Counted from the stretch's first letter, positions 1 to 8,929 are shown. The stretch: DNA of 64,000 nucleotides from Alphaproteobacteria bacterium HGW-Alphaproteobacteria-1 (GCA_002842985.1 PHEQ01000012.1:26896-90895), one strand, 5' to 3'. Translations and numbers: made by a program. The notes: a model not told the origin generated them from the letters alone.

Positions 1-53
1 AGCGCCCCGATACACGCACCGATGACAGCGAAATCCATGGAGAGGTGATCTGA
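1..53 (+). CDS. C-terminal end of an upstream gene, probably a LivH-type permease (partial)
   Basis: An open frame enters from the left edge, reads RPDTRTDDSEIHGEVI and stops at a TGA (51-53) that overlaps the ATG of the next gene by one base. The tight coupling to a LivM permease suggests the partner permease (LivH) of the same ABC transporter. The visible tail is too short to be diagnostic, so the identity is inferred from gene order only. Confidence 0.45.
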   Translation, partial: RPDTRTDDSEIHGEVI

Positions 54-1129
54 TGTTTTACCGTGAGGCGGGGGATTTCAAGACCTCCTATGTCGATGAC
101 AACCAGACCTTCCCGATCAAGTTCGACCGCTACCGCTATTATGTGGTGCTGGTGGCGGCTTTCGCGGTCATCCCGTTCCTGCTGAACGATTACTGGGTGA
201 ACGCGGTCTTTCTGCCGTTCCTGATCTATTCGATCGCGGCGATCGGGCTGAATATCCTCGTGGGCTATTGCGGACAGGTCAGCCTTGGCACCGGCGGGTT
301 CATGGCGGTGGGGGCCTATGCCTGCTACAAGCTGATGGTCGCCTTCCCCGAGATCAGCATCTTCTTCCATGTCATAATTTCGGGCGGGATCACGGCGCTG
401 GTCTGCGTTCTCTTTGGCCTGCCAAGCCTGCGGATCAAGGGCTTCTATCTGGCGGTGGCGACGCTGGCGGCGCAGTTCTTCCTTGTCTGGCTCTTCAACC
501 GGGTGGGCTGGTTCTACAACTATTCGGCTTCGGGGCAGATCAACGCGCCCGAGCGCACCGTCTTTGGCATCGCCGTGACCGGCGCGCAGAACCCGCCCTG
601 GTCGGCCTATCTGTTCTGCCTCGTCTTTACCGTCGCCTGCGCGATCATCGCGCGGAACCTGACGCGCGGCATGGCGGGACGCAAGTGGATGGCCATTCGT
701 GACATGGACATCGCCGCCGAGATCATCGGGGTGAACCCTCTGAAGGCCAAGCTGACCGCCTTTGCCGTGTCGGGCTTTTTCGTCGGCATCTCGGGGGCGC
801 TGTTCTTTTCGGTCTATCTGGGCGCGGTCGAGGTGGGCGAGGCGTTCGGGATCAACAAGTCCTTCCTCGTGCTCTTCATGGTGATCATCGGCGGGTTGGG
901 TTCCATCTTCGGCAGCTTTGCCGGGGCGGCGTTCCTCGTGCTCTTGCCGGTGCTCCTGAAGAACGTGCTGGTGGGCGGGCTTGGCTGGCCCACGGACCTT
1001 GCCGCGCATCTTGAATTCATGATCGTGGGGTCGCTGATCATCGTGTTCCTGATCGCCGAGCCGCACGGGCTGGCCCAGCTTTGGCGCGTCGCCAAGGAGA
1101 AACTGAGACTTTGGCCCTTCCCCCACTAG
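53..1129 (+). CDS. Branched-chain amino acid-type ABC transporter permease (LivM family)
   Basis: A 358-residue polytopic inner-membrane protein with a hydrophilic N-terminal stretch of about 30 residues and then eight or more hydrophobic segments. It carries the LivM-family core pattern GYCGQVSLGTGGFMAVGAY (around residue 70) and the late GGLGSIFGSFAGAAF loop that contacts the ATPases. GGAGAGGTG at 39-47 is the ribosome site, and the ATG overlaps the preceding stop. It would form half of the membrane channel for the binding protein encoded next. The family name does not fix the substrate. The acyl-CoA ligase two genes on suggests an aromatic or carboxylic acid rather than leucine (inference). 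Confidence 0.93.
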   Translation: MFYREAGDFKTSYVDDNQTFPIKFDRYRYYVVLVAAFAVIPFLLNDYWVNAVFLPFLIYSIAAIGLNILVGYCGQVSLGTGGFMAVGAYACYKLMVAFPEISIFFHVIISGGITALVCVLFGLPSLRIKGFYLAVATLAAQFFLVWLFNRVGWFYNYSASGQINAPERTVFGIAVTGAQNPPWSAYLFCLVFTVACAIIARNLTRGMAGRKWMAIRDMDIAAEIIGVNPLKAKLTAFAVSGFFVGISGALFFSVYLGAVEVGEAFGINKSFLVLFMVIIGGLGSIFGSFAGAAFLVLLPVLLKNVLVGGLGWPTDLAAHLEFMIVGSLIIVFLIAEPHGLAQLWRVAKEKLRLWPFPH

Positions 1130-1227
1130 GGGCGGGTATCGGTGGGGTGACACCCACCTATCGGAATTGGGCGCGGGGCACCGCGGTCAAGACAAGACAT
1201 CGGATAAACCAAGGGAGGATAATACCG

Positions 1228-2514
1228 ATGAAACAGAAACTCATGGCAACCGCGCTGGCGGCGGCGCTGATGGCGGGGCCGGCGCTGGCCGACCTGACCA
1301 TCATCGACACGAGCTATCGCACCGGGCCTTATGCCGCAAACGGCATCCCGTTCTCGGATGGCTACCAGGATTACTTTACCCTGCTCAACGCGCGTGACGG
1401 CGGTATTGGCGGGGAGAAGATCAACCTTGTCGAATGCGAGACCGGCTACAACACCGAAAAGGGTGTGGAGTGCTACGAGGCCACCAAGGGTGCTGGCAAT
1501 GGCGCGCTGATCTATCAGCCGCTCTCGACCGGGATCACCTATCAGCTCATTCCCAAGGCCAGTGCCGACGGCATCCCGCTTCACACCATGGGCTATGGGC
1601 GCACCTCGGCCAAGAATGGCGGCGTGTTCGAGTGGGTGTTCAACTATCCGGCCAACTACTGGGATGGCGCAAGTCATGCCATCACCCATATCCTCGACCA
1701 GAATGGCGGTGATATCAGCGGCAAGAAGATCTCGCTGATCTATCACAACTCGGCCTATGGCAAGGAGCCCATTCGCACGCTTGAAGAGCTGAGCGCCAAG
1801 CACGGGTTCGAGCTTGTCCTGCTGCCGGTGGATCATCCGGGTCAGGAGCAGAAGTCGCAATGGCTCCAGATCCGGCGCGACCGGCCCGACTACGTGATCA
1901 TGTGGGGCTGGGGCGTGATGAACCAGGTCGCCATCCAGGAGGCCGTGAACATCCGCTTTCCGATGGAGAATTTCATCGGTATCTGGTGGTCCGGCTCCGA
2001 GAACGACGTGAAGGCCGCTGGTCCGGCCGCCAACGGCTACAAGGCGCTGACCTTCCACAACCTCGGGCGCGACTACCCGGTTTACGCCGACATCCAGAAA
2101 CATGTGGTCGATGCCGGCAAGGCCGCCGGTGCGGGCGATCAGGTGGGCTCGGTGCTCTATAACCGGGGCATGTATGCCGCCATGCTCGCCGCCGAGGCGA
2201 TCAAGACCGCGCAGGAGATGCACGGCGTTTCGGCGATCAACGCCGCACAACTGCGCGACGGCATGGAGAACCTCGAGATGACCGAGGCCAAGATGACGGC
2301 CCTCGGCCTGCCGGGCTTTGGCCCCGAGTTCAAGGTGTCGTGCGAGAACCACGGCGGCAACGGCTATGGCGCCGTGTCGCAATGGGATGCGGCGGCCGGT
2401 GAGTTCAAGCTGATCACCGACTACTTCCAGTCGGACCAGGAAATCATCAGCAAGCTGGTGGCCGAGGATTCGGCGGCCTTTGCGGCGGAGAACGGGATCA
2501 CCCCGCGCTGCTGA
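1228..2514 (+). CDS. ABC transporter periplasmic substrate-binding protein (Peripla_BP_6 / LivK-like)
   Basis: A 428-residue protein. The start at 1228 follows AAGGGAGGAT and gives a clean signal peptide, MKQKLMATALAAALMAGPALA, cleaved before DLTIIDTSY. The mature part has the bilobal type I binding-protein layout (GGIGGEKINLVECETGYN near residue 55; KKISLIYHNSAYGKEPI near 170). It ends with a Cys close to the C-terminus, and there are Cys residues in mid-protein that could form disulfides. Substrate capture for the LivM/LivF transporter is the expected role. Longer upstream in-frame starts lack a ribosome site and would bury the signal peptide, so they were not used. Confidence 0.93.
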   Translation: MKQKLMATALAAALMAGPALADLTIIDTSYRTGPYAANGIPFSDGYQDYFTLLNARDGGIGGEKINLVECETGYNTEKGVECYEATKGAGNGALIYQPLSTGITYQLIPKASADGIPLHTMGYGRTSAKNGGVFEWVFNYPANYWDGASHAITHILDQNGGDISGKKISLIYHNSAYGKEPIRTLEELSAKHGFELVLLPVDHPGQEQKSQWLQIRRDRPDYVIMWGWGVMNQVAIQEAVNIRFPMENFIGIWWSGSENDVKAAGPAANGYKALTFHNLGRDYPVYADIQKHVVDAGKAAGAGDQVGSVLYNRGMYAAMLAAEAIKTAQEMHGVSAINAAQLRDGMENLEMTEAKMTALGLPGFGPEFKVSCENHGGNGYGAVSQWDAAAGEFKLITDYFQSDQEIISKLVAEDSAAFAAENGITPRC

Positions 2515-2521
2515 GACCAGT

Positions 2522-2551
2522 CCCCGGCTGCGGCGCAGGCCGTGGCCGGGG
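2522..2551 (+). terminator. Hairpin between binding-protein gene and livF-like gene
   Basis: CCCCGGC (2522-2528) pairs perfectly with GCCGGGG (2545-2551) a few bases after the stop codon, and an AT-rich stretch with TTTTT follows. It can act as a partial terminator or RNA stabiliser, which would give more binding protein than ATPase. This is a common arrangement for ABC operons. Confidence 0.6.
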
Positions 2552-2552
2552 C

Positions 2553-2578
2553 GATTTGAGTATTTTTGGAACGATGAA
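2553..2578 (+). repeat. Intergenic repeat, copy 1 (GATTTGAGTATTTT...GAACGATGAA)
   Basis: A 26-base element, GATTTGAGTATTTT then TG, then GAACGATGAA, just after the preceding hairpin and before the next gene's ribosome site. A second copy with only two differences lies at 31253-31278 in an equivalent position. I recall similar strings between genes in other Rhodobacterales genomes, but could not check this here. Confidence 0.7.
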
Positions 2579-2615
2579 GGGCGCGGGTGCGCGCCTTCCC
2601 CCAAGGAGAGTGTCG

Positions 2616-3440
2616 ATGCTGGACGCCGCACCGAGTGACGAGACCCTGCTCGAGGTCAACAATATCGAGGTGATTTACAACCACGTCATACTCGTGCTGA
2701 AGGGCGTGAGCCTGAAGGTGCCCAAGGGCGGCATCACGGCCCTGTTGGGCGGTAATGGCGCGGGCAAGACCACGACGCTCAAGGCGGTGTCGAACCTTCT
2801 GAAGTCCGAACGCGGCGAGGTGACGAAAGGCACGATCACCTATCGTGGCGAGCGGGTGCAGGACCTTGCCCCCTCGGATCTGGTGCAGAAGGGCGTCGTG
2901 CAGGTAATGGAGGGGCGGCACTGTTTCGAGCACCTTACCATCGAGGAGAACCTGCTGACCGGGGCCTATACCCGCACCGCCAGCCGGGGCGAGATCGACG
3001 CCGAATTGAACAAGGTCTATGAGTATTTTCCGCGCCTCAAGGAGCGTCGCCGCAGCCAGGCGGGCTATACATCGGGGGGCGAGCAGCAGATGTGCGCCAT
3101 CGGTCGTGCGCTGATGAGCCGCCCCGAGACAATCCTGCTCGACGAGCCGTCCATGGGCCTTGCGCCGCAGCTTGTGGAGCAGATCTTCGAGATCGTGAAA
3201 TCGCTGAACGAGCAGGAGGGCTATACCTTCCTGCTGGCCGAGCAGAACACCAACGTCGCGCTGCGCTTTGCCCATTACGGCTATATCCTTGAATCGGGAC
3301 GCGTGGTGATGGACGGGGCCGCCGCCGCGCTGCGCGAGAACCCGGATGTGAAGGAATTCTACCTCGGCATGTCCGACGAGGGGCGCAAGAGCTTTCGCGA
3401 GGTGCGCAGCTATCGCCGCCGCAAGCGCTGGCTGAGCTGA
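2616..3440 (+). CDS. ABC transporter ATP-binding protein (LivF family)
   Basis: A 274-residue ATPase. Visible motifs are Walker A GGNGAGKTT (about residues 45-53), the signature TSGGEQQ (about 152, with T in place of the usual L) and Walker B ILLDEPSMGLAP (about 172-183), followed by the switch-His region LLAEQNTNVAL. The start at 2616 follows AAGGAGAG. The C-terminus is extended with a basic tail (SYRRRKRW). A LivG-type partner is expected upstream of the window. It powers uptake by the LivM-type permease. Confidence 0.93.
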   Translation: MLDAAPSDETLLEVNNIEVIYNHVILVLKGVSLKVPKGGITALLGGNGAGKTTTLKAVSNLLKSERGEVTKGTITYRGERVQDLAPSDLVQKGVVQVMEGRHCFEHLTIEENLLTGAYTRTASRGEIDAELNKVYEYFPRLKERRRSQAGYTSGGEQQMCAIGRALMSRPETILLDEPSMGLAPQLVEQIFEIVKSLNEQEGYTFLLAEQNTNVALRFAHYGYILESGRVVMDGAAAALRENPDVKEFYLGMSDEGRKSFREVRSYRRRKRWLS

Positions 3441-3474
3441 TCCGTTCGCCCCATACCCAGCCCGAGGATTGACC

Positions 3475-4647
3475 ATGAGCCGCTATTTCGACGATCTGGA
3501 AACCCGCAGTCCCGATGCCCGCGAGGCCGGACAGCTGGCGGCGCTCAACGCGCTTCTGGCGGGCAGCGGTCATGACGCGCTAAGCGGTCTTGCCGATCTT
3601 GCCCGTCTGCCGGTGCTGCGCAAATCCGACCTGGTTGCGCGCCAGAGCGAGGCCCCGCCATTCGGCAATCTGCCTGTGGGCGATGTGGCCCATGTGTTCC
3701 AGTCGCCGGGGCCGATCTACGAGCCGGGCGGTGTCACGTCGGATTGGTGGCGGATGGGGCGGTTTCTGCATGCCTGCGGGATCGGGCGCGGCGATATCGT
3801 GCAGAACTGCTTTTCCTATCACCTCGTGCCTGCGGGCATGATCTTCGAGAATGGCGCGCGGGCGGTCGGGGCGCGGGTTCTGCCTGCGGGCACCGGCCAG
3901 ACCGAGTTGCAGGCGCGGGCCGCCCATGACGTGGGTATCACCGCCTATGCGGGCACGCCGGATTACCTGAAGGTCATTCTCGACAAGGCCGACGAGATGG
4001 GGCTTGCCCTGAAGATCACCAAGGCGGCGGTCGGCGGCGGCGCGCTCTTTCCGTCACTGCGCGCGGAATATGCCACGCGCGGCATTCAGTGCCTTCAATG
4101 CTATGCCACCGCCGATCTGGGCAACATCGCCTATGAAAGCCCCGCACAGGAGGGGATGATCGTCGATGAGGGCGTGATCGTCGAGATCGTGCGCCCCGGC
4201 ACCGGCACGCCGGTCGCCCCCGGCGAGGTGGGCGAGGTTGTGGTGACATCGCTCAATCCGGATTACCCGCTTCTGCGTTTTGCCACCGGCGATCTGTCGG
4301 CGGTGATGGAGGGGCAAAGCTCCTGCGGGCGCACCAACATGCGCATCAAGGGCTGGATGGGCCGCGCCGACCAGACCACCAAGATCAAGGGCATGTTCGT
4401 GCGCCCCGAACAGGTGGCGGCCCTGGTGGCCAAACACAGCGAGATCGCCCGCGCCCGCGTCATCGCCACCCGCGAGGGCGAGGCGGACGTGATGACCGTG
4501 CGGATCGAGGTGGCGGGGGGCGATGCCGCGGGCTATGCGGGCAGCGTGTCGGAGACATTGAAGCTCAAGGGCCGGGTCGAGATCGTGCCGCCGGGCAGCC
4601 TGCCCAATGACGGCAAGGTGATCGAGGATTTGCGCAGCTACGATTGA
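3475..4647 (+). CDS. Phenylacetate-CoA ligase-like (PaaK family) adenylate-forming enzyme
   Basis: A 390-residue AMP-binding enzyme, predicted to activate a carboxylic acid to its acyl-CoA in two steps with ATP. The family signature is seen in LLRFATGDLS, in the hinge and C-terminal region RIKGWMGRADQTTKIKGM, and in YAGTPDYLKVIL. The start chosen is ATG 3475 (GAGG at 3464-3467). An in-frame TTG at 3469 lies too close to the ribosome site. The gene is co-directional with the ABC uptake genes, 34 bases after the ATPase, which suggests import followed by CoA trapping of the same acid. At 390 residues it is a little shorter than classical PaaK (about 430), and the substrate is unknown. Confidence 0.85.
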   Translation: MSRYFDDLETRSPDAREAGQLAALNALLAGSGHDALSGLADLARLPVLRKSDLVARQSEAPPFGNLPVGDVAHVFQSPGPIYEPGGVTSDWWRMGRFLHACGIGRGDIVQNCFSYHLVPAGMIFENGARAVGARVLPAGTGQTELQARAAHDVGITAYAGTPDYLKVILDKADEMGLALKITKAAVGGGALFPSLRAEYATRGIQCLQCYATADLGNIAYESPAQEGMIVDEGVIVEIVRPGTGTPVAPGEVGEVVVTSLNPDYPLLRFATGDLSAVMEGQSSCGRTNMRIKGWMGRADQTTKIKGMFVRPEQVAALVAKHSEIARARVIATREGEADVMTVRIEVAGGDAAGYAGSVSETLKLKGRVEIVPPGSLPNDGKVIEDLRSYD

Positions 4648-4675
4648 GGATGTGCGCGGCTGGCTTTGGCGCACC

Positions 4676-5431
4676 CTATGTGGCGTAATCCGACCCCTCC
4701 GTATCAAGCAGGGCCTTCAATTCGTCCAGATGGCGCTCGGCCTGGCCGGGATAGTCCTCCAACTCGCGCGCGGTCTTTTCGGCCACCTCGTCGGAGAGCA
4801 CGCGCAAGGGCTGCCCGGTCTGGAGCGCGCGGATATAGGTCTCGGCGGCGCGCTCGAAATAATAGAGCCGGTTGAACGTGTCCGCCACCGTGTCGCCGAT
4901 CACCATGACCCCGTGATTGCCCATGATCATGACCTTCTGTTTGGGGTCGTGGAAGAGCCGCGCGCAGCGCGCGCCCTCGTCATCGAAGGCGAGGCCGCCA
5001 TAGCCCTCGTCGATCACGTAGCGGTTGAAGAAGGTGGCGCAGTTCTGGTCGATGGGCGGCAGGCGGCTGTCGGCAAGGCTGGCCAGAACGGTGGCGTGGA
5101 TCGAATGGACATGCATGGCACAGCGGGCATGGGCGCAATGCCGGTGCAGACCGCCATGCAGCCCCCAGGCGGTCGGGTCCGGGGCACCGGGCCGGCTCAG
5201 CGTCTCGGGATCGTTGGCATCGACCTCGATCAGGTCGCTCGCACGGATGCGGGCGAAATGCATCTGGTTGGGGTTCATCAGGAACCGCGTGCCGTCCTCG
5301 TTGATCGAGAGGCTGAAATGATTGGCCACCGCCTCGTGCATATCGAGCCGCGCGGTCCAGCGAAAGGCGGCGGCGAGGTCTACCCGCTCTTGCCAGTGGT
5401 CCATGTTGGGACGCAGGTTGGTCACGGTCAT
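4676..5431 (-). CDS. Class II aldolase/adducin family protein
   Basis: A 251-residue cytosolic protein of the fuculose-phosphate aldolase/adducin fold. Metal-binding histidines are visible in AMHVHSIHAT (about 105-114) and MGNHGVMVIGDT (about 180). Members split or epimerise sugar phosphates or act on small hydroxy-ketones, and the substrate cannot be read from sequence. Its ATG overlaps the stop of the upstream VOC gene by four bases (ATGA), so the two are translationally coupled. It is convergent with the PaaK-like gene, with only about 28 bases between stops. Confidence 0.88.
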   Translation of the reverse strand: MTVTNLRPNMDHWQERVDLAAAFRWTARLDMHEAVANHFSLSINEDGTRFLMNPNQMHFARIRASDLIEVDANDPETLSRPGAPDPTAWGLHGGLHRHCAHARCAMHVHSIHATVLASLADSRLPPIDQNCATFFNRYVIDEGYGGLAFDDEGARCARLFHDPKQKVMIMGNHGVMVIGDTVADTFNRLYYFERAAETYIRALQTGQPLRVLSDEVAEKTARELEDYPGQAERHLDELKALLDTEGSDYAT

Positions 5432-5871
5432 GTGTCGCTCCTTTCAGGATCGGTCAGCGGGCGCGAGGCGACCCAGGCATAGCCTGCGGGGCTGAGCATG
5501 CAGCACTCGCGCAACCCGTGGGGCTTGTTGGCGGGCGCTTGCAGGACATGGCCGCCCGCTGCCTCGGCGCGGCCTGCCGCTTCGTCCGGGTCGGTGTCGA
5601 AAAGATGCAGCGACGCCCCCGTGCCGCGCGGCGCGCTCTCGGGCAGAAGCGCGTGCAGCGGATGGCGCGCGTAAGTGGCATCTGCGTGCAGTTGCAGGAT
5701 CTGATCGCCATAGGTCAGGATGGCGAAATCGGCGCTGAGGCGGTGCACGCCCATGCCGAAGACCGCGCCCAGGAACGCCGCCTCGGCGCGCACGTCCCGC
5801 ACCAGAAGGTTGAGGCCAAGGCCGCGCAGGCGGCGGCCGAAATCGGCAGGAGAAATCGTGTCACAGTCCAT
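5428..5871 (-). CDS. VOC (glyoxalase/bleomycin-resistance fold) family protein
   Basis: A 147-residue small protein with the VOC pattern: an N-terminal LGLNLLVRDV strand followed by AEAAFLGAVFGM, a central ILQLHAD strand, and the C-terminal AGYAWVASRP strand. Each paired beta-alpha-beta module normally supplies one metal ligand. It is coupled by a four-base overlap to the class II aldolase, so the two probably act on the same small metabolite (inference). AGGAGAAATCGTGTCAC precedes the region of the ATG. Confidence 0.82.
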   Translation of the reverse strand: MDCDTISPADFGRRLRGLGLNLLVRDVRAEAAFLGAVFGMGVHRLSADFAILTYGDQILQLHADATYARHPLHALLPESAPRGTGASLHLFDTDPDEAAGRAEAAGGHVLQAPANKPHGLRECCMLSPAGYAWVASRPLTDPERSDT

Positions 5872-5940
5872 GGATCGGCAGCTTGATTGCGCCTTTGGCC
5901 CGTGTCAACCTGCGCCCGACCCCTCTGGAAGGACCGCCCC

Positions 5941-7404
5941 ATGACCCCGCCGTTGCTCAGCCCGCCCGCGCGGGCACCGCAAACCTTTACCGAGGCGCGT
6001 CCGGCGGTGGATATGCTCTGTGTGCTTTACGCCGAGGCGGTGGCGTTTCTCACCGCGCGCTTCGATGAGGCGTTGCGCGGTCGGTTGCCCGCTGCCCGCG
6101 TGCGCGCCTACTACCCCGAGATTCGCCTTGTCACCACAAGCCATGCCAAGATCGACAGCCGCCTCAGCTTTGGCCATGTCCCCAATCCCGGCACCTATGC
6201 GGCGACGATCACGCGGCCTGATCTCTTTCGCGGATATCTTGAACAGCAGGTCGCGCTCTTGCTTGAAAATCATGACGTTCCGGTGACGGTGGCGGTCTCG
6301 GACACGGCGATGCCGGTGCATTTCGCGGTGGCTGCGGGCGAGGGGCCGGGCGTGCCGCAGGAGGGGGCGGCGGAATTTCCGCTGCGCGATCTTTTCGATG
6401 TGCCCGACCTTGCGGCGATCAACGACGATATCGTCAACGGCACATGGGCGGGGACGGGCGCGCGCCCGCTTGCGCCCTTCACCGCGCAGCGGGTGGATTA
6501 CTCATTGGCGCGGCTGGCGCATTACACCGCGACCGATCCGGCGCATTTCCAGAATTACGTGCTGTTTACGAACTATCAGTTCTACGTCTCGGAATTCGAG
6601 GCCTTCGCCCGCCGCGCGCTGGCCGATCCGGCAAGCGGCTACACCGCCTTTGTCAGCACCGACAATGCAGAGATCACCACACCTGACGGGACCCTGCCCG
6701 TGCCCGAGCGGCTGCCGCAGATGCCGGCCTATCACCTCAAGCGCGCGGGTGGGTCCGGGATCACGCTGGTGAATATCGGGGTGGGCCCGTCGAACGCCAA
6801 GACCGCGACCGATCATGTCGCGGTGCTGCGACCCCATGCCTGGGTGATGGTGGGCCACTGCGCGGGGCTGCGCAATTCGCAATCTCTGGGGGATTTCGTG
6901 CTGGCCCATGCTTACTTGCGCGAGGATCGCGTGCTCGATGCCGACCTGCCCGCCTGGGTACCCATTCCGGCGCTGGCCGAAATCCAGATCGCCCTGCAAG
7001 AGGCGGTGGCGGCGGAGACCCAGCTTGAGGGGTTCGACCTCAAGCGGATCATGCGCACCGGCACCGTGGCCAGCGTGGATAACCGCAACTGGGAGTTGCG
7101 TGATCAGTCCGGCCCGGTGCAACGCCTGAGCCAATCGCGCGCCATCGCGCTCGACATGGAAAGCGCCACCATCGCGGCCAACGGCTTTCGCTTCCGGGTG
7201 CCTTACGGCACGTTGCTTTGTGTGTCGGACAAGCCCCTTCAGGGCGAGTTGAAACTGCCCGGCATGGCCTCGGATTTCTATAAATCACAGGTCGCGCGCC
7301 ACCTGATGATCGGGATTCGCGCGATGGAATCACTCCGCCGGATGCCGCTTGAACGCATCCATAGCCGCAAATTACGCAGCTTTGAGGAGACAGCATTCCT
7401 CTGA
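5941..7404 (+). CDS. amn: AMP nucleosidase
   Basis: A 487-residue enzyme that hydrolyses AMP to adenine and ribose 5-phosphate. Its length matches E. coli Amn (484). The C-terminal half carries the nucleoside-phosphorylase-like domain, with VNIGVGPSNAKTATDHV, ALDMESATIAANGFRF and the conserved end RKLRSFEETAFL. The start at 5941 follows GGAAGGA. Upstream in-frame starts lack such a site. It is monocistronic and divergent from the VOC/aldolase pair. Confidence 0.95.
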   Translation: MTPPLLSPPARAPQTFTEARPAVDMLCVLYAEAVAFLTARFDEALRGRLPAARVRAYYPEIRLVTTSHAKIDSRLSFGHVPNPGTYAATITRPDLFRGYLEQQVALLLENHDVPVTVAVSDTAMPVHFAVAAGEGPGVPQEGAAEFPLRDLFDVPDLAAINDDIVNGTWAGTGARPLAPFTAQRVDYSLARLAHYTATDPAHFQNYVLFTNYQFYVSEFEAFARRALADPASGYTAFVSTDNAEITTPDGTLPVPERLPQMPAYHLKRAGGSGITLVNIGVGPSNAKTATDHVAVLRPHAWVMVGHCAGLRNSQSLGDFVLAHAYLREDRVLDADLPAWVPIPALAEIQIALQEAVAAETQLEGFDLKRIMRTGTVASVDNRNWELRDQSGPVQRLSQSRAIALDMESATIAANGFRFRVPYGTLLCVSDKPLQGELKLPGMASDFYKSQVARHLMIGIRAMESLRRMPLERIHSRKLRSFEETAFL

Positions 7405-7539
7405 AAGGGCGAAAAACCGCACAAAATAGGTGGAAAGCCCTTGCTTTTGCCCACAAGACGTTGTGTCTGACCACATCATCACGGTAAATTATGGGTGCGA
7501 GGCCCCAGTTGCGGGCAGTGATACGAAGGAGACCTGAAA

Positions 7540-7827
7540 ATGGCGAAACCGATGACCAAGACCCAGCTTGTGGCCGCGCTGGCCGAAGAGATGGGCAGCG
7601 ACAAGAAATCCGCCGGCAGCGCGCTTGATGCCGTGGTGGCGATCATCACCCGCGAAGTCGCGGCGGGCGGGGCGGTCACGCTTCCGGGCGTGGGCAAGTT
7701 CTATTGCCGCGAGCGCGCCGAGCGCATGGTGCGCAACCCCGCCACCGGCGAGCAGATGAAAAAGCCCGCCGACAAGCAGGTGAAGGTGACCGTGGCCAAG
7801 GCGCTCAAGGACAGCGTCAACGGCTGA
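7540..7827 (+). CDS. HU family DNA-binding protein
   Basis: A 95-residue nucleoid protein. It begins MAKPMTKTQLVAALAEEMG, the usual HU dimerisation helices, and has VTLPGVGKFYCRERAERMVRNPATGE, which is the HU beta-arm with the conserved RNPATG tip. The first part of the arm is unusual (FYCRERAER instead of a F..R.R..R type), so it is an HU-like paralogue rather than the main HupB. GGAGACCTGAAA precedes the ATG. A strong terminator follows. Confidence 0.9.
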   Translation: MAKPMTKTQLVAALAEEMGSDKKSAGSALDAVVAIITREVAAGGAVTLPGVGKFYCRERAERMVRNPATGEQMKKPADKQVKVTVAKALKDSVNG

Positions 7828-7835
7828 GACCCCGC

Positions 7836-7867
7836 GCCGCCCGGCCTGACCGGGCGGCCCGTTTCGC
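7836..7867 (+). terminator. Rho-independent terminator after the HU gene
   Basis: GCCGCCCGG (7836-7844), a five-base loop and CCGGGCGGC (7850-7858) form a perfect nine-pair stem, followed by CCGTTTCG. It separates the HU gene from the ribosomal operon. Confidence 0.8.
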
Positions 7868-7888
7868 GTGAGGGCGTCAATTCAACCC

Positions 7889-7917
7889 TTGCCCTTCGCG
7901 CGCACCTCTTCTATAGC
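7889..7917 (+). promoter_or_regulatory. Predicted housekeeping promoter of the rpmC ribosomal block
   Basis: TTGCCC (7889-7894) and TATAGC (7912-7917) are separated by exactly 17 bases. The start region is about 110 bases before the rpmC ATG. An almost identical promoter precedes rpmI (15226-15254), including the 11-mer TATAGCAGCCG. This explains how the block can be transcribed without rplP upstream. Confidence 0.65.
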
Positions 7918-8039
7918 AGCCGAATTCGCGTCGCCCCGCCTGTCGGGGATTCGCGTGTTGGAATCCCATCCACCGGGGAACGGGTGACCCTGAGCCAACC
8001 GTCAGGGGCCAACCGGTGTATTGAGAAAAGGAAAAGGCG

Positions 8040-8249
8040 ATGAACGCCAGCGAACTGCGTGACAAGACCCCGGATCAGCTCCGGGACGAGCTTGTCCGGC
8101 TCAAGAAAGAGCAATTCAACCTGCGCTTCCAGGCGGCCACCGGCCAGCTTGAGAATGCAGCCCAGATGCGCCGCGCCCGCCGCGATGCGGCCCGCGTCAA
8201 GACGATCCTCAATGAAAAGGCCCGCGTGGCCGCCGTGCAGGGAGCCTGA
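8040..8249 (+). CDS. rpmC: 50S ribosomal protein L29
   Basis: A 69-residue protein with the L29 core [26 protein letters not shown] and a basic helical end. It binds 23S rRNA near the exit tunnel. It opens an eleven-gene ribosomal block in the canonical spc order, but the usual upstream neighbour rplP is missing and an HU gene stands there instead. GAAAAGGAAAAGGCG precedes the ATG. Confidence 0.97.
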   Translation: MNASELRDKTPDQLRDELVRLKKEQFNLRFQAATGQLENAAQMRRARRDAARVKTILNEKARVAAVQGA

Positions 8250-8252
8250 TCC

Positions 8253-8483
8253 ATGCCCAAACGTATCCTGCAAGGTACCGTCACCTCGGACGCCAACGCC
8301 CAGACCGTGACGGTCTCGGTCGAGCGTCGCTTCAAGCACCCCGTGCTTCAGAAGACGATCCGCAAGTCCAAGAAATACCGGGCCCACGACGAAAACAACA
8401 CCTTCAAGAAGGGTGACGCGGTGCGCATCATCGAATGTGCGCCGAAATCCAAGACGAAACGCTGGGAGGTGCTGGAGGCCTGA
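8253..8483 (+). CDS. rpsQ: 30S ribosomal protein S17
   Basis: A 76-residue OB-fold protein starting [19 protein letters not shown] with the family pattern [15 protein letters not shown] and [15 protein letters not shown]. It binds 16S rRNA early in assembly. It starts three bases after the rpmC stop, so translation is coupled. Confidence 0.97.
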   Translation: MPKRILQGTVTSDANAQTVTVSVERRFKHPVLQKTIRKSKKYRAHDENNTFKKGDAVRIIECAPKSKTKRWEVLEA

Positions 8484-8559
8484 TCCTTCACACCATCCGG
8501 TTTGATCGAAACCCTGGGGGAAAGAGCTAGAACAGCCCCCACAGGTCGGGAGAAACCAA

Positions 8560-8928
8560 ATGATCCAGATGCAGACCAATCTGGATGTAGCTGACAACTC
8601 CGGCGCACGCCGGGTGCAGTGCATCAAGGTTCTGGGCGGTTCGCACCGCCGTTACGCCTCGGTCGGCGACATCATCGTGGTGTCGGTGAAAGAGGCCATT
8701 CCGCGCGGTCGCGTGAAGAAGGGCGACGTGCGCAAGGCCGTCGTCGTGCGCACCGCCAAGGAAGTCCGTCGTGAAGACGGTACCGCCATCAAGTTCGACC
8801 GCAACGCTGCCGTGATCCTCAACAACGCGGGCGAGCCTGTCGGCACCCGCATTTTCGGGCCGGTCGTGCGCGAATTGCGCGCCAAGAACTTCATGAAGAT
8901 CATCTCGCTCGCCCCGGAGGTGCTGTAA
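8560..8928 (+). CDS. rplN: 50S ribosomal protein L14
   Basis: A 122-residue protein of exactly the usual length, beginning [19 protein letters not shown] and containing [13 protein letters not shown] and [11 protein letters not shown], all L14 hallmarks. It sits at the subunit interface. The gap to rpsQ is 76 bases, the longest inside the block. Confidence 0.98.
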   Translation: MIQMQTNLDVADNSGARRVQCIKVLGGSHRRYASVGDIIVVSVKEAIPRGRVKKGDVRKAVVVRTAKEVRREDGTAIKFDRNAAVILNNAGEPVGTRIFGPVVRELRAKNFMKIISLAPEVL

Positions 8929-8929
8929 G

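Noticed and set aside
1126..2631. Long open frame on the minus strand opposite the binding-protein gene
   Set aside because: It is the mirror of a strongly supported gene in GC-rich DNA and has no family motifs or ribosome site. The same reasoning removes the many other antisense frames, such as those opposite thiC, the helicase and tniQ.
3469..3474. TTG start for the PaaK-like ligase
   Set aside because: It lies two bases or less from the ribosome site. ATG 3475 has proper spacing.
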